Of a stretch of DNA of 64,000 nt, positions 17,581 to 26,645 are shown piece by piece. Source of the stretch: Leptospira sp. WS60.C2 (GTDB lineage: Bacteria > Spirochaetota > Leptospiria > Leptospirales > Leptospiraceae); assembly GCF_040833955.1 (NCBI RefSeq), contig NZ_CP162133.1, forward strand, positions 3,231,501 through 3,295,500, read 5' to 3'. The number at the start of each line of letters is the position of its first letter. Position 1 is the first letter of the stretch. The notes below the pieces were generated by a model. It had not been told where the DNA came from, made no database searches, and saw only the letters and a list, made by a program, of their open reading frames with translations. Position numbers and translations under genes: made by a program.

Positions 17581-18704
17581 AGTTTATTTTTATTTTACTC
17601 GTTTCGCTTCTTACTTTCAGTCAGTGCCAATCCAAACACGAATCCTTAGTTTCTGAAATCGAAGACTTAATCGCAAAAGAAAAATATGAGAAGGCATTAG
17701 TCTTGTTACAAGATCGATTGTCTTCAAATCGAACGAATGCAGAAATACTTTCTAAAAATAAACCCAATCAGCCTCGTCTTTTTGCACTCTCGGAAGATCG
17801 AACAAAAATTGTTTGGACCGAAAATAAAACACTCTATTTCAAAGACTTAGTCAATGACAACCGTAACTCTATAGAATTAAAACTCAGGCCAGATTCAATT
17901 CAGTTATCAGCAAACGGAAATTATGTGGTTATTCAATATCCATTAAAACAATACGGTGGTTGTGCTTTATTTGGATATTCTACAATGGATTCTTCACTGG
18001 AACATGAGTCAATTGTTCACATACCTTGTAAAACAGGAATGGCAATATCCAATTCAGGCGATTTTTTATTATACTTTTTTGAGAATCAACTCTTCATTGA
18101 AAAAACTGGTAAAAACTCAAAACCAGAAAAATTCCTATCTGATGAATCATTTCCTTCGCCATATCCAAAATTGAAAATTCAATATCATATCTCACCGATA
18201 GGGAACGAATATCTTGTTTGGTCTGGTGTCGGTGGTGCGTATCATTTATTCTTCTTGAACATTGAATCAAAACGCGTATCCCTTTTATCTAAGGACATCG
18301 TCCTTCCAAAATTTTATTACAATAATGGAAACTCAGGTTATGTGGTGGGTGGAAAAATTGGTGATTTATACTTAAAGGAAGTTGTCTATCAACAAGGCAA
18401 GTCACCATCCATCAATCGTGGAATTCCGATTGTCACCAGAGAGGCGTATTCCTGGAAACTTTCTGGAAAGGATGAATTCATCACAACCAATCAGAATGAT
18501 CCCAACCAACCCATGAAATGGAAGGTATCTGGAAAGAAGGAACATTTCCCATTTTTTTTAGATCGTTTATGGGGAGTAGCTGGAGACAAAATTGTTTACG
18601 AAAGTAAACGCGGTGAACTTGTGTTAGATGAATTAAACTTTAGCGAAGAAGATTGGAAGATTTACGAATACTTTAAAAAGGTTAGGAAACTAAACGACGG
18701 TTAA
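17577..18704 (+). CDS. Lipoprotein, hypothetical, possible WD/beta-propeller fold
   Basis: A 375-residue protein with a signal peptide ending at FSQC, a spirochaetal-type lipobox. After a short helical region (EIEDLIAKEKYEKALVLLQ, like one half of a TPR), the chain contains repeated beta-rich units such as LFALSEDRTKIVWTENKTLYFKD and SADSIQLS-type strands, suggesting a propeller. The GTG at 17577 overlaps the TGA of the upstream gene. The 3' end overlaps the convergent 18701 gene by 4 nt. No family recognised. Confidence 0.6.
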   Translation: MKFIFILLVSLLTFSQCQSKHESLVSEIEDLIAKEKYEKALVLLQDRLSSNRTNAEILSKNKPNQPRLFALSEDRTKIVWTENKTLYFKDLVNDNRNSIELKLRPDSIQLSANGNYVVIQYPLKQYGGCALFGYSTMDSSLEHESIVHIPCKTGMAISNSGDFLLYFFENQLFIEKTGKNSKPEKFLSDESFPSPYPKLKIQYHISPIGNEYLVWSGVGGAYHLFFLNIESKRVSLLSKDIVLPKFYYNNGNSGYVVGGKIGDLYLKEVVYQQGKSPSINRGIPIVTREAYSWKLSGKDEFITTNQNDPNQPMKWKVSGKKEHFPFFLDRLWGVAGDKIVYESKRGELVLDELNFSEEDWKIYEYFKKVRKLNDG

Positions 18705-18898
18705 GCCGCTTGTTCTTTTTCTTTTTTTGCAGAATACACATCACATACTTTGTATAAATCCTGCACGCAATGTTTAGTCAAACGATCGAGATCATCCGAT
18801 TGCAATCGATCTTTTGAACTAGGACACACAGAAAGACCCTTTGCATACAAAGGACATTTTACGTAGAATTCATTTTTAGAAAGGGACTTCTGTGGCAT
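18701..18898 (-). CDS. Small four-cysteine hypothetical protein
   Basis: About 65 residues starting at ATG 18898 (MPQKSLSKNEF); the frame extends to 18925. It has four Cys (in VKCPLYAKGLSVCPSS, TKHCVQDLYKVCDVY) and a Lys/Glu-rich tail. The C-x9-C and C-x7-C pairs could bind a metal or form disulfides, but no signal peptide is present, so metal binding is more likely. No family recognised. It overlaps the convergent lipoprotein gene by 4 nt and lies downstream of, and 100 nt from, the 18998 gene on the same strand. Confidence 0.5.
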   Translation of the reverse strand: MPQKSLSKNEFYVKCPLYAKGLSVCPSSKDRLQSDDLDRLTKHCVQDLYKVCDVYSAKKEKEQAA

Positions 18899-18997
18899 AA
18901 CTCTGAAAATTTTTTGTGAATTCAATACACTGTCAAACTGATTTTCAGCAAAATGCTAAAATTAAAACTTGAAAAAATGGTGAATGAATCTCGATTT

Positions 18998-20149
18998 TTA
19001 AAAGTACAAATTTAAGATTGTAGGGCTTTCAACCGAGCCCACCTGGTCTTCAAATGTAAAATCTCGTAAATTGAACGTTTTTCCGTTCCAATGGTGTTCG
19101 AATAAATGCCCAGAAAGAAACACTTGGACAAGATCTTGTGCCCGTGTTGTTTTGATATATTTCTGCATTCCTTCGTTCTTCCAAACATTTGTGTCTGTGA
19201 TTTCAACGCCTGACCATTTCATTTCTGGAAAAACGGCAGCAGGCGAAATTAAACCATCAATCGCTTTTCCTGTTAGGCGAGCATAAAGAGAAGCATCAAA
19301 CACTTCTTGTCCAATTAAAATTGCCACCTTCCAACCCGGCACAATCCAAATGCGATCTTGATTTTGCTCTCCCGCGTTGTACAATTTTAATTCTTCTTCT
19401 GACAAAACTGATTTTTTGACCAATGGTTCCATCAGTTTCCCATCTGCAGAGAATGGAATCGCGACATTATATAAAGGCCCAGTGGGATCGAGCACTAAAC
19501 TCCCTTTCACAATTTTCGGATTTGGTAAAAGAATCGTTCCACCCAAAATCGGAACTTTATATTCTTTTGCTAATCCAGAAAAGACTCGAACATATACTTC
19601 TGCCATTAATTCTGATTTTGATAAAATCAGCTCTCTTAAACTATAATTTTCACCTTTGGTACGCAGAGCTTCTTCCAGAGTATCTGCATTTAAAAATCTA
19701 GATTTTTCATTCAAAAATACAAGTCCCGAACCCAAATGCTCCGGAAAGATAACAATTGTTTTTCGATCAAAGATTCCGGCTGTTCGGCCTTTCATTAAAG
19801 TTTCTTCAATTCTTTCCTTCCACCATTCCTCTCTCACATAATCTTCTGGTTTTAAAACGAGTTGGATCCCCACTAAGTTTCCATATTTTCGATCTGTTCC
19901 ATTGGTTTGGATGGTTACATCGGTCCAGGTTTTCACCGGTTTTGGAATGTCCACATCCTCTTCTGGTTTGCTGAAATTAAAGTCAAAGTTGAAATCAAAG
20001 TTAAAACTGAAATCTGATTTTGGAGTTTCTATTTTTGGTAATGGGAGATATGTTTCTTTGTCTTTTAAAAAAGTTGCAGAGCCATAACCAATACTAAAAA
20101 GAAAAATGAATAATAAAATTTTGTAAGGAGGCACATATAAATTATGCAT
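18998..20149 (-). CDS. Nitrilase-superfamily-like protein lacking the catalytic Cys
   Basis: A 383-residue protein with one N-terminal hydrophobic anchor (residues 10-27), then a Phe/Asn/Asp tandem repeat (FNFD units, residues 47-60) and a carbon-nitrogen hydrolase fold. Catalytic Glu is conserved as E137 in VIFPEHLG, and Lys as K245/K246 after SADGKL. The nucleophile position, normally ICYE/D, reads LIGQE, so the Cys is Gly280. It therefore cannot use the usual thioester chemistry and may be a binding or structural protein on the membrane. It is the last gene of the 18998-25941 operon, overlapping the Nudix gene by 8 nt. Confidence 0.7.
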   Translation of the reverse strand: MHNLYVPPYKILLFIFLFSIGYGSATFLKDKETYLPLPKIETPKSDFSFNFDFNFDFNFSKPEEDVDIPKPVKTWTDVTIQTNGTDRKYGNLVGIQLVLKPEDYVREEWWKERIEETLMKGRTAGIFDRKTIVIFPEHLGSGLVFLNEKSRFLNADTLEEALRTKGENYSLRELILSKSELMAEVYVRVFSGLAKEYKVPILGGTILLPNPKIVKGSLVLDPTGPLYNVAIPFSADGKLMEPLVKKSVLSEEELKLYNAGEQNQDRIWIVPGWKVAILIGQEVFDASLYARLTGKAIDGLISPAAVFPEMKWSGVEITDTNVWKNEGMQKYIKTTRAQDLVQVFLSGHLFEHHWNGKTFNLRDFTFEDQVGSVESPTILNLYF

Positions 20150-20579
20150 ATTGATTTAGATAAAGTTGGACCGCATCCAACATATACTCCGAAAAAAGTT
20201 TTTTGGGATCAAAAGTTTTGATATCAACCCATTCCATAAAATCGTGCTCATCTGACAATTCTACTTTCCCATCGATGAGTTTTGCGTCATACGCGATGAT
20301 GATACAGGGATGATTTCCATCATTCACTCTATGTTTATGAACAAAGATAGGGACTGGATTAACATCAATTTTAATATTGGGACCTAGTTCTTCATTGATT
20401 TCTCTGGAAATACTATTGGTCCATTCATCAAAAAACTCATCTTCATTCATCCTTCCACCTGGAAGGTCTCCATGACCAGATTTTTGGTCTCGCAGAACTA
20501 ATAATAAGTTTCCATCTCTCAAAAATAATTTTTGTGTAATTTGAAAAAAGCCGTGTTTGCTCACAATAATTTTCCCCAA
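20142..20579 (-). CDS. Nudix hydrolase
   Basis: A 145-residue Nudix protein. The Nudix box is recognisable as GGRMNEDEF ... SREINEELG near residues 41-65, with the REx2EE core intact but three extra residues between the first Glu and the RE pair compared with the canonical G-x5-E-x7-RE spacing. The remainder ([23 protein letters not shown]) is typical of the fold. It should hydrolyse a nucleoside diphosphate derivative; substrate unknown. It overlaps the 822-residue SAHH-like gene by 19 nt and the nitrilase-like gene by 8 nt, so it is embedded in that operon. Confidence 0.85.
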   Translation of the reverse strand: MGKIIVSKHGFFQITQKLFLRDGNLLLVLRDQKSGHGDLPGGRMNEDEFFDEWTNSISREINEELGPNIKIDVNPVPIFVHKHRVNDGNHPCIIIAYDAKLIDGKVELSDEHDFMEWVDIKTFDPKKLFSEYMLDAVQLYLNQYA

Positions 20580-23029
20580 ACATCAATTTGGTGATCGACC
20601 GCATAAAGATCTGGCATTGGAAGTTTTTTTGTTCTGTATTGATGAACCATTCCTAAAGATACACTTGCTAATTGTGAAATGATTGGATCCATAGACTCTG
20701 TTGGAACACCAAAAAATAAAAAGTTCACGGGACTTCCATCGCTGATTAAGTAGATTTCTTTTTCCAAATTTACGTCTGTCATTTTAAATACAATTTTAGA
20801 ACCTAATTCCATCTGCGTTTGGGGATCCAAGATCCGGTGAAACGAAATCGATACAGTTTTACCGTTCAGCTTCGGATTCTCGCTGGTATTAAGTTCTTTC
20901 GTCCATTGGATAAAGTTTGAAAATTCGACCGTCTTTGTGGATCCCGAAGCCAAAAACAATTGTTTGTGTTCACTTTGGAAAATCCAAGTTTCGAAATCTT
21001 TAGTCTCAAGGATTGATTCTCCAGTGACACCAATCAACAAATCATATTTTGAAAATTCTTCTGCCGAAAGTGAATGAAATGATTTTTTTTGAAGTTCCGA
21101 TTCCGTTTCAAATTTTCGATCCACTTCCATCACATCCAAATTGTTCTCGTGCAAATATCCGCCGACAAGGTATTTCTTTAAAAAACCACCTATATTCCCT
21201 TTCGCACCAAGCAAAAGCACTCTTCGTTTAGATAAAACCTTACCAATACCATGAAGTGTATTTTCAATTGCATTTAAAATCGACCGAGCTACTTCTTTCG
21301 ATTCTTCTAATGTTTTTTCCTTAGAAATTGCAATAGAATAAGCTGGCAAGTGCAAAGATTTCTTATCATTTTTAACTTTTGTCAAACGGTCATAACCATT
21401 TCGAGTGTGCTCAACTGTTCCAATTACATGTTTTGCGAGAATTTCAGAAAACTTTTTCTGATGATTAGAAGTTTGTTTTGATTCCACCCAAAATTCATTT
21501 AAAACTTCACCAAAGGTTACGTCATCTAGCGCTCGTTCATTGAGAACTGGAGCTACATAACCGCCATCTTCAATCAAAAGTATTGTTTCATTTTTTTCCA
21601 CCAATTGTAACAACTGATTTAAAAACAAAAACATTGCCAATCTTCTCATGGCATCAAAAAATCCAAATTTTGCTTCTTCTAACTTATGTTGAAAAGAAGC
21701 ATGGACTTCGAAATCGCTGTATAATGGAGAAACACCATAATATGGAATGTGATTTTTAGTCAGTTTGAATTCCAAACCTGCCATATAAAACGATTCTGTA
21801 GGAATATCTAATAAAATATCTAAATAAACAGGCGGGATATTTCCACCATACTTAACAAAAGCAACATTTAAAGAACTAACCTTTAGCCTTCTAAAGGTTT
21901 CAATTAAGGAAATGATTTCAGAAGTGATGTGATGGATTAAAAAAATATGAATCCCTTCGAAATGGAAATCATGACCTTTCCCATTCGCGATTGTTTCCAA
22001 AATAGGCATTCTTTTTAAATAAAAATTGGAATCTAACAATGTGCGCTTTTGGTTGAAACTAAAGTTTAATACTCGATCAAGTCGGGATAAATCCACATAA
22101 ACAGAAGTTTTTCCGACTAGCGCTCGTAAGGTGTTGCCTTCTTTGATTTTTTTAGAAGCGGTAGAATCTTCCAAAAGTAAAAATAATTTCTTTAAGATAG
22201 TAAGCGATACATTCGGATCGGAACTAAGAATTAAATTTCGATACTGCTCTTCCCAGTAAAAGTTAATGTGCGATAGTTTTCCCAAAGGCGTTTTTTCGAT
22301 TTGAGAAAATACTTTGCTAAAGTGACTATTTTCTTCCTCATAAAATGTTTCTCCTTTTTGTGCGGCATTGATGATACCATTACTCAAGGATTCACTGATT
22401 TTGGAGGCACCGGCAATGTATGTTCTTGTGTGAGCATCGCTAATTACTTCGTGAGGGATATTAGCTAAATTTAAACAACCTTCTTCTCTGGAATCAATCG
22501 TGATGCGAAGAAAAAAATCACCAATGCGATTTGCACTTTGCACCCGTTCCATTAGGATATAATAACCAGAGGGATGCACAAACTCGGTATCAAAAGGAAA
22601 CAGAAGGGCTACGGAAGAATTCCGATTGGGATCTTCTCCGTAAAACTCAGGATGGATTTTTTTAGCGATGGATTGTTGTTGGAAAGATCCAAAAACAAAG
22701 CGTAAATTTTCTTCAAATTCTTCGCGAAACAAAACCCAATCTTTTAAAATTCCAGCCCTTGCAAACACCTGCACATGTTGAATGTGCATATCAACTAACT
22801 CATGATTGATGTTTGGATTGATTTTGTATGTAAATGCTAAATCACCTGGAAGGGATTGTAATAAGTTTCCAATTTCTTCTCCGATCGTACGAGATAAAAT
22901 CGAAAGTCCAAAAAAGATTCTCAAATTGGATAAATCAATTTCCCATAAACCATCTTCCACTTGATATAAAGTTGGACCAAGAGATGTTTTCGTATTTTTT
23001 TCTGAAGTCATATGGCTATTGGAAATCAA
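20561..23029 (-). CDS. Large protein with C-terminal S-adenosylhomocysteine-hydrolase-like region
   Basis: 822 residues, no signal peptide. Residues 1-~330 match nothing I recognise. From about 360 the order of SAHH landmarks can be followed: [17 protein letters not shown] (366-382; compare HMTxxTxxLIETL), LLIEDGG (484-490; compare DDGGD), [13 protein letters not shown] (537-549; compare EETTTGVHRL), ESKEVARS (576-583; compare SKFDNLY), the NAD loop [10 protein letters not shown] (606-615) and DGSPVNF ... VPTESM (764-780). The Asp-Asn pair of the SKFDN box is absent, so normal SAHH chemistry is doubtful. TTG 23029 has AAGG upstream; ATG 23011 is an alternative. It overlaps both neighbours. 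Confidence 0.65.
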   Translation of the reverse strand: MISNSHMTSEKNTKTSLGPTLYQVEDGLWEIDLSNLRIFFGLSILSRTIGEEIGNLLQSLPGDLAFTYKINPNINHELVDMHIQHVQVFARAGILKDWVLFREEFEENLRFVFGSFQQQSIAKKIHPEFYGEDPNRNSSVALLFPFDTEFVHPSGYYILMERVQSANRIGDFFLRITIDSREEGCLNLANIPHEVISDAHTRTYIAGASKISESLSNGIINAAQKGETFYEEENSHFSKVFSQIEKTPLGKLSHINFYWEEQYRNLILSSDPNVSLTILKKLFLLLEDSTASKKIKEGNTLRALVGKTSVYVDLSRLDRVLNFSFNQKRTLLDSNFYLKRMPILETIANGKGHDFHFEGIHIFLIHHITSEIISLIETFRRLKVSSLNVAFVKYGGNIPPVYLDILLDIPTESFYMAGLEFKLTKNHIPYYGVSPLYSDFEVHASFQHKLEEAKFGFFDAMRRLAMFLFLNQLLQLVEKNETILLIEDGGYVAPVLNERALDDVTFGEVLNEFWVESKQTSNHQKKFSEILAKHVIGTVEHTRNGYDRLTKVKNDKKSLHLPAYSIAISKEKTLEESKEVARSILNAIENTLHGIGKVLSKRRVLLLGAKGNIGGFLKKYLVGGYLHENNLDVMEVDRKFETESELQKKSFHSLSAEEFSKYDLLIGVTGESILETKDFETWIFQSEHKQLFLASGSTKTVEFSNFIQWTKELNTSENPKLNGKTVSISFHRILDPQTQMELGSKIVFKMTDVNLEKEIYLISDGSPVNFLFFGVPTESMDPIISQLASVSLGMVHQYRTKKLPMPDLYAVDHQIDVWGKLL

Positions 23030-24458
23030 CGATTACCTTGACACTTGTTGGTTCTTTTGCTTTTAAATAGGCTTCTTCCAGTTTGTCAGACGGAAACCGA
23101 TGAGAAATCAAATGCGTTTCCAATGACTTTGTAATCGCTGGATTGTCTTTCAAAAGAGAAATAGCAAGGTGAAAATCACCGCAACGTGAACTGTGAATCT
23201 CTTTTCCTTGTTTCAAAAACTCACGTATAAGTGCAACTTCACCAGACCATTTTTCAGAGTTAGTTGTATCTACAAGAATAGCGCCCCTTGGACGAACCAG
23301 GGAATTTTCATGAGAAGCGTTAGGACGGATTGATAAACCAATCTGAGCAGGATTCGAAACAACCACCAAATCAAAACGAGGCAATTGGGAAGAAAACTCA
23401 TCCGATGCCAAAATGGCTTCAGCTGTTGTTTCATTTCCCTCAAATATATGAAACTTTTTCTTTAGCTCTGTTTTAATTCTTTCTGAAACACCTTCAAAAA
23501 CAAAAACGTTTTGATTCGTGCGCTCTTCTTTTTGCCAATGAAATTTGGTATTTTCCATTTTGTAAGGTAAAATGGAAAGTTCATCCACAACCAGTTCTGT
23601 CAGGTGCTGTAATCCAGCCATGACTTGACCATTGGTTGTTTTGAGATGCACCTCTCGTTTACTCAATTGAAGTGCAGATTCAAAACCAGAAGTGGTGGAA
23701 GTTGTATCATAAACAATATCAAATGTATTCCGAATTTCGCCTACATCAGTTATGCGAAGATCAACAACATCGTCAGCACCCATTTCTTTCGATAAGTTTA
23801 CGAGGTGATCATGTCGTGTAATCGCCGTGATACGGAAATTGGCACCATTTGTTTTACGGTATGAAGAAAGTGCCGCAAGAATCAAACTCCCCAATCGTCT
23901 CGGTCCCAAAACGGCAACATGGTCTCCTGGTTTGGGAGGGGATGCGATGATGGCTTGTAAGGCAGCCGCAAATGGTTCCATGAGAACGGCAGCTTTAGGA
24001 GAAACTCCTTCCAATGGGATAGCTGCGTTTACGGGAGCCAAAATATAGGGACCAAAACCTCCAGGAAGGCGATCAATTCCTAAGACACGTCGTTCTGGGG
24101 AATGCGTAGGAATACCGGCTTGGCAAAATGCATCAGGATGTTGATCACCCCTGGCTTCGTAAGTATCATTAATTTCGATGACGAACTGTTTGCCTTTGTT
24201 TTCCTCGAGTCCTTCCGCAAGGACTTCGTGACCAATGATTTGAGGAAGAGGGAATGGAAGAAACCGTCGATCAATGTCAGTGGAACAAACACCACACGAG
24301 ACGGTTTTGAGAGGGATATATCCTGGACCTAATTGGAGGTAGGTTGAACCATTACGCTTGATTTCCCAACCATCTTTTTGATTTCCAATGTATTCATATT
24401 CCGCTGATTCAAATGAGTCATCGGAAAGGTAATCCTTAGCTCGGAATTTTAGATTCAT
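23016..24458 (-). CDS. Divergent zinc-type medium-chain dehydrogenase/reductase
   Basis: A 480-residue MDR protein, about 120 longer than usual. Catalytic zinc ligands C55 (CGVCSTD), H77/E78 (GHE) and E161 (MEPFAA) are retained. The structural-zinc lobe that normally has four Cys retains one (C112, in DAFCQAG). The dinucleotide loop reads VLGPRRLGS rather than GxGxxG. An insertion of about 100 residues interrupts the Rossmann domain. The substrate is unknown; sugar or polyol dehydrogenation is typical. It follows the rhomboid gene with a 1-nt overlap and overlaps the SAHH-like gene by up to 14 nt. Confidence 0.78.
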   Translation of the reverse strand: MNLKFRAKDYLSDDSFESAEYEYIGNQKDGWEIKRNGSTYLQLGPGYIPLKTVSCGVCSTDIDRRFLPFPLPQIIGHEVLAEGLEENKGKQFVIEINDTYEARGDQHPDAFCQAGIPTHSPERRVLGIDRLPGGFGPYILAPVNAAIPLEGVSPKAAVLMEPFAAALQAIIASPPKPGDHVAVLGPRRLGSLILAALSSYRKTNGANFRITAITRHDHLVNLSKEMGADDVVDLRITDVGEIRNTFDIVYDTTSTTSGFESALQLSKREVHLKTTNGQVMAGLQHLTELVVDELSILPYKMENTKFHWQKEERTNQNVFVFEGVSERIKTELKKKFHIFEGNETTAEAILASDEFSSQLPRFDLVVVSNPAQIGLSIRPNASHENSLVRPRGAILVDTTNSEKWSGEVALIREFLKQGKEIHSSRCGDFHLAISLLKDNPAITKSLETHLISHRFPSDKLEEAYLKAKEPTSVKVIVDFQ

Positions 24459-25120
24459 TACCTATTGTTGATAAAAAATAGAAGAATGATCGTCAATGTA
24501 AAAAAGGTAAAGTTAAGGAGAAAGCCTTGTCTGATTTCTTGTCTCTCTTTTTCACCCAATAAATAACTTGTCACAAATACGGAAAAAAAACCACCTAAGT
24601 GTGCCCAATGCGCCACATTGTCTCTAGCAAAAACATTTGTCACATCCGAATACACCATCATCCAACCAAATAAAAACACAGGAAACGGAATCGATTTCGT
24701 TTTGGAAATGGGAAACCGAAACGGAGATAATAAAGTGGCCGCCGATGCAAGTCCCGAAATAGAACCACTTGCCCCTACAATGGGAGTTTTATCTCCGAAA
24801 ATAAGTCCCCGCACGATTCCATCGCCTAACACAGAAAGAAGACCTGCCATAAAATAAAACAGTAGCCACTTTGCCTTTCCCACTCTTTTTTCGACCACTC
24901 GTCCTAGTATTAATAGAAAGAATAAGTTCGATAACAAATGCGCACCTGAACCATGAAAAAAGGTCGATAAAATCCAATTGATTGGTTCTAATTCACCAGG
25001 TGTGGCAATAAAATATTCTCCCACTAAATCTGGTGCAAAAATGGAAACAACTGGGTATAACAAAAATAAAAATAAAGCAAAACTAGCCGTGAGTGGAAAT
25101 TCCCAAATGAATGATCGCAT
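24458..25120 (-). CDS. Rhomboid family intramembrane serine protease
   Basis: A 220-residue polytopic membrane protein with six or so helices. The Ser-His dyad is S118 in GASGS and H174 in AHLGG; the oxyanion/helix-2 motif HGSGAHLLSN gives H61 and N65. Length and motif order match bacterial GlpG-like rhomboids. It cleaves a membrane protein within or next to its transmembrane helix. Encoded 2 nt after the exported coiled-coil gene and overlapping the MDR gene, so it is the second gene of the 18998-25941 operon; any substrate may be among its neighbours. Confidence 0.92.
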   Translation of the reverse strand: MRSFIWEFPLTASFALFLFLLYPVVSIFAPDLVGEYFIATPGELEPINWILSTFFHGSGAHLLSNLFFLLILGRVVEKRVGKAKWLLFYFMAGLLSVLGDGIVRGLIFGDKTPIVGASGSISGLASAATLLSPFRFPISKTKSIPFPVFLFGWMMVYSDVTNVFARDNVAHWAHLGGFFSVFVTSYLLGEKERQEIRQGFLLNFTFFTLTIILLFFINNR

Positions 25121-25122
25121 AA

Positions 25123-25941
25123 CTATTTAAAGGTTGAGATTTTTGCTTCAGGAGGATTACGAAGATACGCAGGGTCAAAATTTGGAATCCCTGTGGCTAA
25201 TTCATGTAAATCGGGTTGTTTCCAAATTTGTTCGTAATAATTGAGAGCACCATACGAATCAAAGTGACTGTCATACAAAAAACGTAAGTATTTTTCTTTA
25301 TCGTTTATGATGATTCGATTTACTTCATTTACCATCGCTTCAAAACTACGGCTTTCTTTATCAAATTCATCAATCGAATCGTGAAGTAATCCTAATAACA
25401 CAATGTATTTTTCTGACTGTTTGAGTGACTTCAAGGAATAAGCTAATTCCTGTAATTTCATTAAATACAAATAAGGACGGATATTTTTTCCAACGATCAA
25501 TTTTTGTTTGGCAACTGCAATTTCCCGATATCCTAAACGTAAATACAATTTGGTTTCAGTTTTTTCTCTTCCATTGGCTAAACGAGCAAGTCTTCCCAGT
25601 TCGATTTCTAATTCTTCGATTTCATCTTCCAAAACATTGATATAAAGTTGGATGAGTAGTCCTTGGGTTCTACGGAGTTCCGCGTAAGATTTCCCCAAAT
25701 CCATTTGTAAATGAAGGATTTCGGATTCTATGTGGTGTTGTACGCATCGCTTGAAGTATTTTTTTTGGTCTTCTGTCCCACGATTGCTGATAGTTGAATT
25801 CAAAATGCGAAGAAACTCGTAATTATCCTTGAGTCCGTAGCTAACACGGATTAACTGTGTAGCTTTCGAACTGGATTGGTCTGGTGTCATCTCCCCCATG
25901 GCTGTAAAGAGGAGTATTAGTATGACCGAAAAACGTTTCAT
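25123..25941 (-). CDS. Exported helical protein, unknown function
   Basis: A 272-residue protein with a short signal-like N-terminus (FSVILILLFTAMGE) and then a chain dominated by Leu/Glu/Lys/Arg-rich segments, predicted helical (about 85-165, ELRRTQGLLIQLYINVLEDE). No Cys that would be lipidated. It ends near a proline-rich tail (PEAKIS). It is the first gene of the coupled operon (2 nt before the rhomboid start), and the preceding ~98 nt gap to the divergent 26040 gene must hold its promoter. No family recognised. Confidence 0.6.
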   Translation of the reverse strand: MKRFSVILILLFTAMGEMTPDQSSSKATQLIRVSYGLKDNYEFLRILNSTISNRGTEDQKKYFKRCVQHHIESEILHLQMDLGKSYAELRRTQGLLIQLYINVLEDEIEELEIELGRLARLANGREKTETKLYLRLGYREIAVAKQKLIVGKNIRPYLYLMKLQELAYSLKSLKQSEKYIVLLGLLHDSIDEFDKESRSFEAMVNEVNRIIINDKEKYLRFLYDSHFDSYGALNYYEQIWKQPDLHELATGIPNFDPAYLRNPPEAKISTFK

Positions 25942-26039
25942 CTATGCAACTAGTTTCGGCCATACAGAGAAAACATTAGCATGATAAAAAAGAAAAGACA
26001 TATACGTCTCATATTTTAGAATTATGTCGAGAGGAAACT

Positions 26040-26645
26040 GTGCAAAAGTTAGGATCATTACCCAATTCTCCCCTAGAAGCCATTGACCTATTAAAATCGG
26101 AAATGGACCAACCCATCTGGGAAAATCGCCTCTTAGAATTAATGAAATTAGCCGCAAATAACGACAAAAATATTTGGGCTATGATCTACCAAATCATTCG
26201 CGAAGCTGATTCTGGAAGGTTGTCATGGGGGTATCACAAACCTTTACTTTCAGGAATTGTGTACTTACTTGCCTACGTTGGTGATTCGAAAAGTTACCGA
26301 GTGCTTCTGAATTATGTCAAATCTTTAGATCGTACGATCCCTATCGGTGCGATGGAACTCATTTCCGACTTACTTCCTACTTTTGCAGAACTCGACGTGC
26401 GAGAACTTTTTTCCATAGCAAAGCATCAAGATGAACTCAAATCTGCATTTGGAGTTTTGGCTTTATGCAAACTCAATTTAGAAAATCGACTTACGGAAGA
26501 TGAGAAAACAAATCTAAAAACATTTTTGTCTGATTATCGAAATTTAAAATACTATCTAAATGATACTATTGAACTTACATTAGAACAATTGAATGAAACA
26601 GATTCTGGTGATATGTTATCAGAACTTGACGGAATTATGTTATGA
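26040..26645 (+). CDS. HEAT-like helical protein, hypothetical
   Basis: A 201-residue cytoplasmic protein starting at GTG 26040 behind GAGAGGA. It is almost wholly helical, with repeated pairs of helices (e.g. LLELMKLAANNDKNIWAMIYQI and LLSGIVYLLAYVGDSKSYRVLLNYV) resembling HEAT/ARM repeats. The next gene, a zinc dehydrogenase, overlaps it by 4 nt (ATGA). No named family recognised; a scaffold role is possible but not shown. Confidence 0.6.
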   Translation: MQKLGSLPNSPLEAIDLLKSEMDQPIWENRLLELMKLAANNDKNIWAMIYQIIREADSGRLSWGYHKPLLSGIVYLLAYVGDSKSYRVLLNYVKSLDRTIPIGAMELISDLLPTFAELDVRELFSIAKHQDELKSAFGVLALCKLNLENRLTEDEKTNLKTFLSDYRNLKYYLNDTIELTLEQLNETDSGDMLSELDGIML

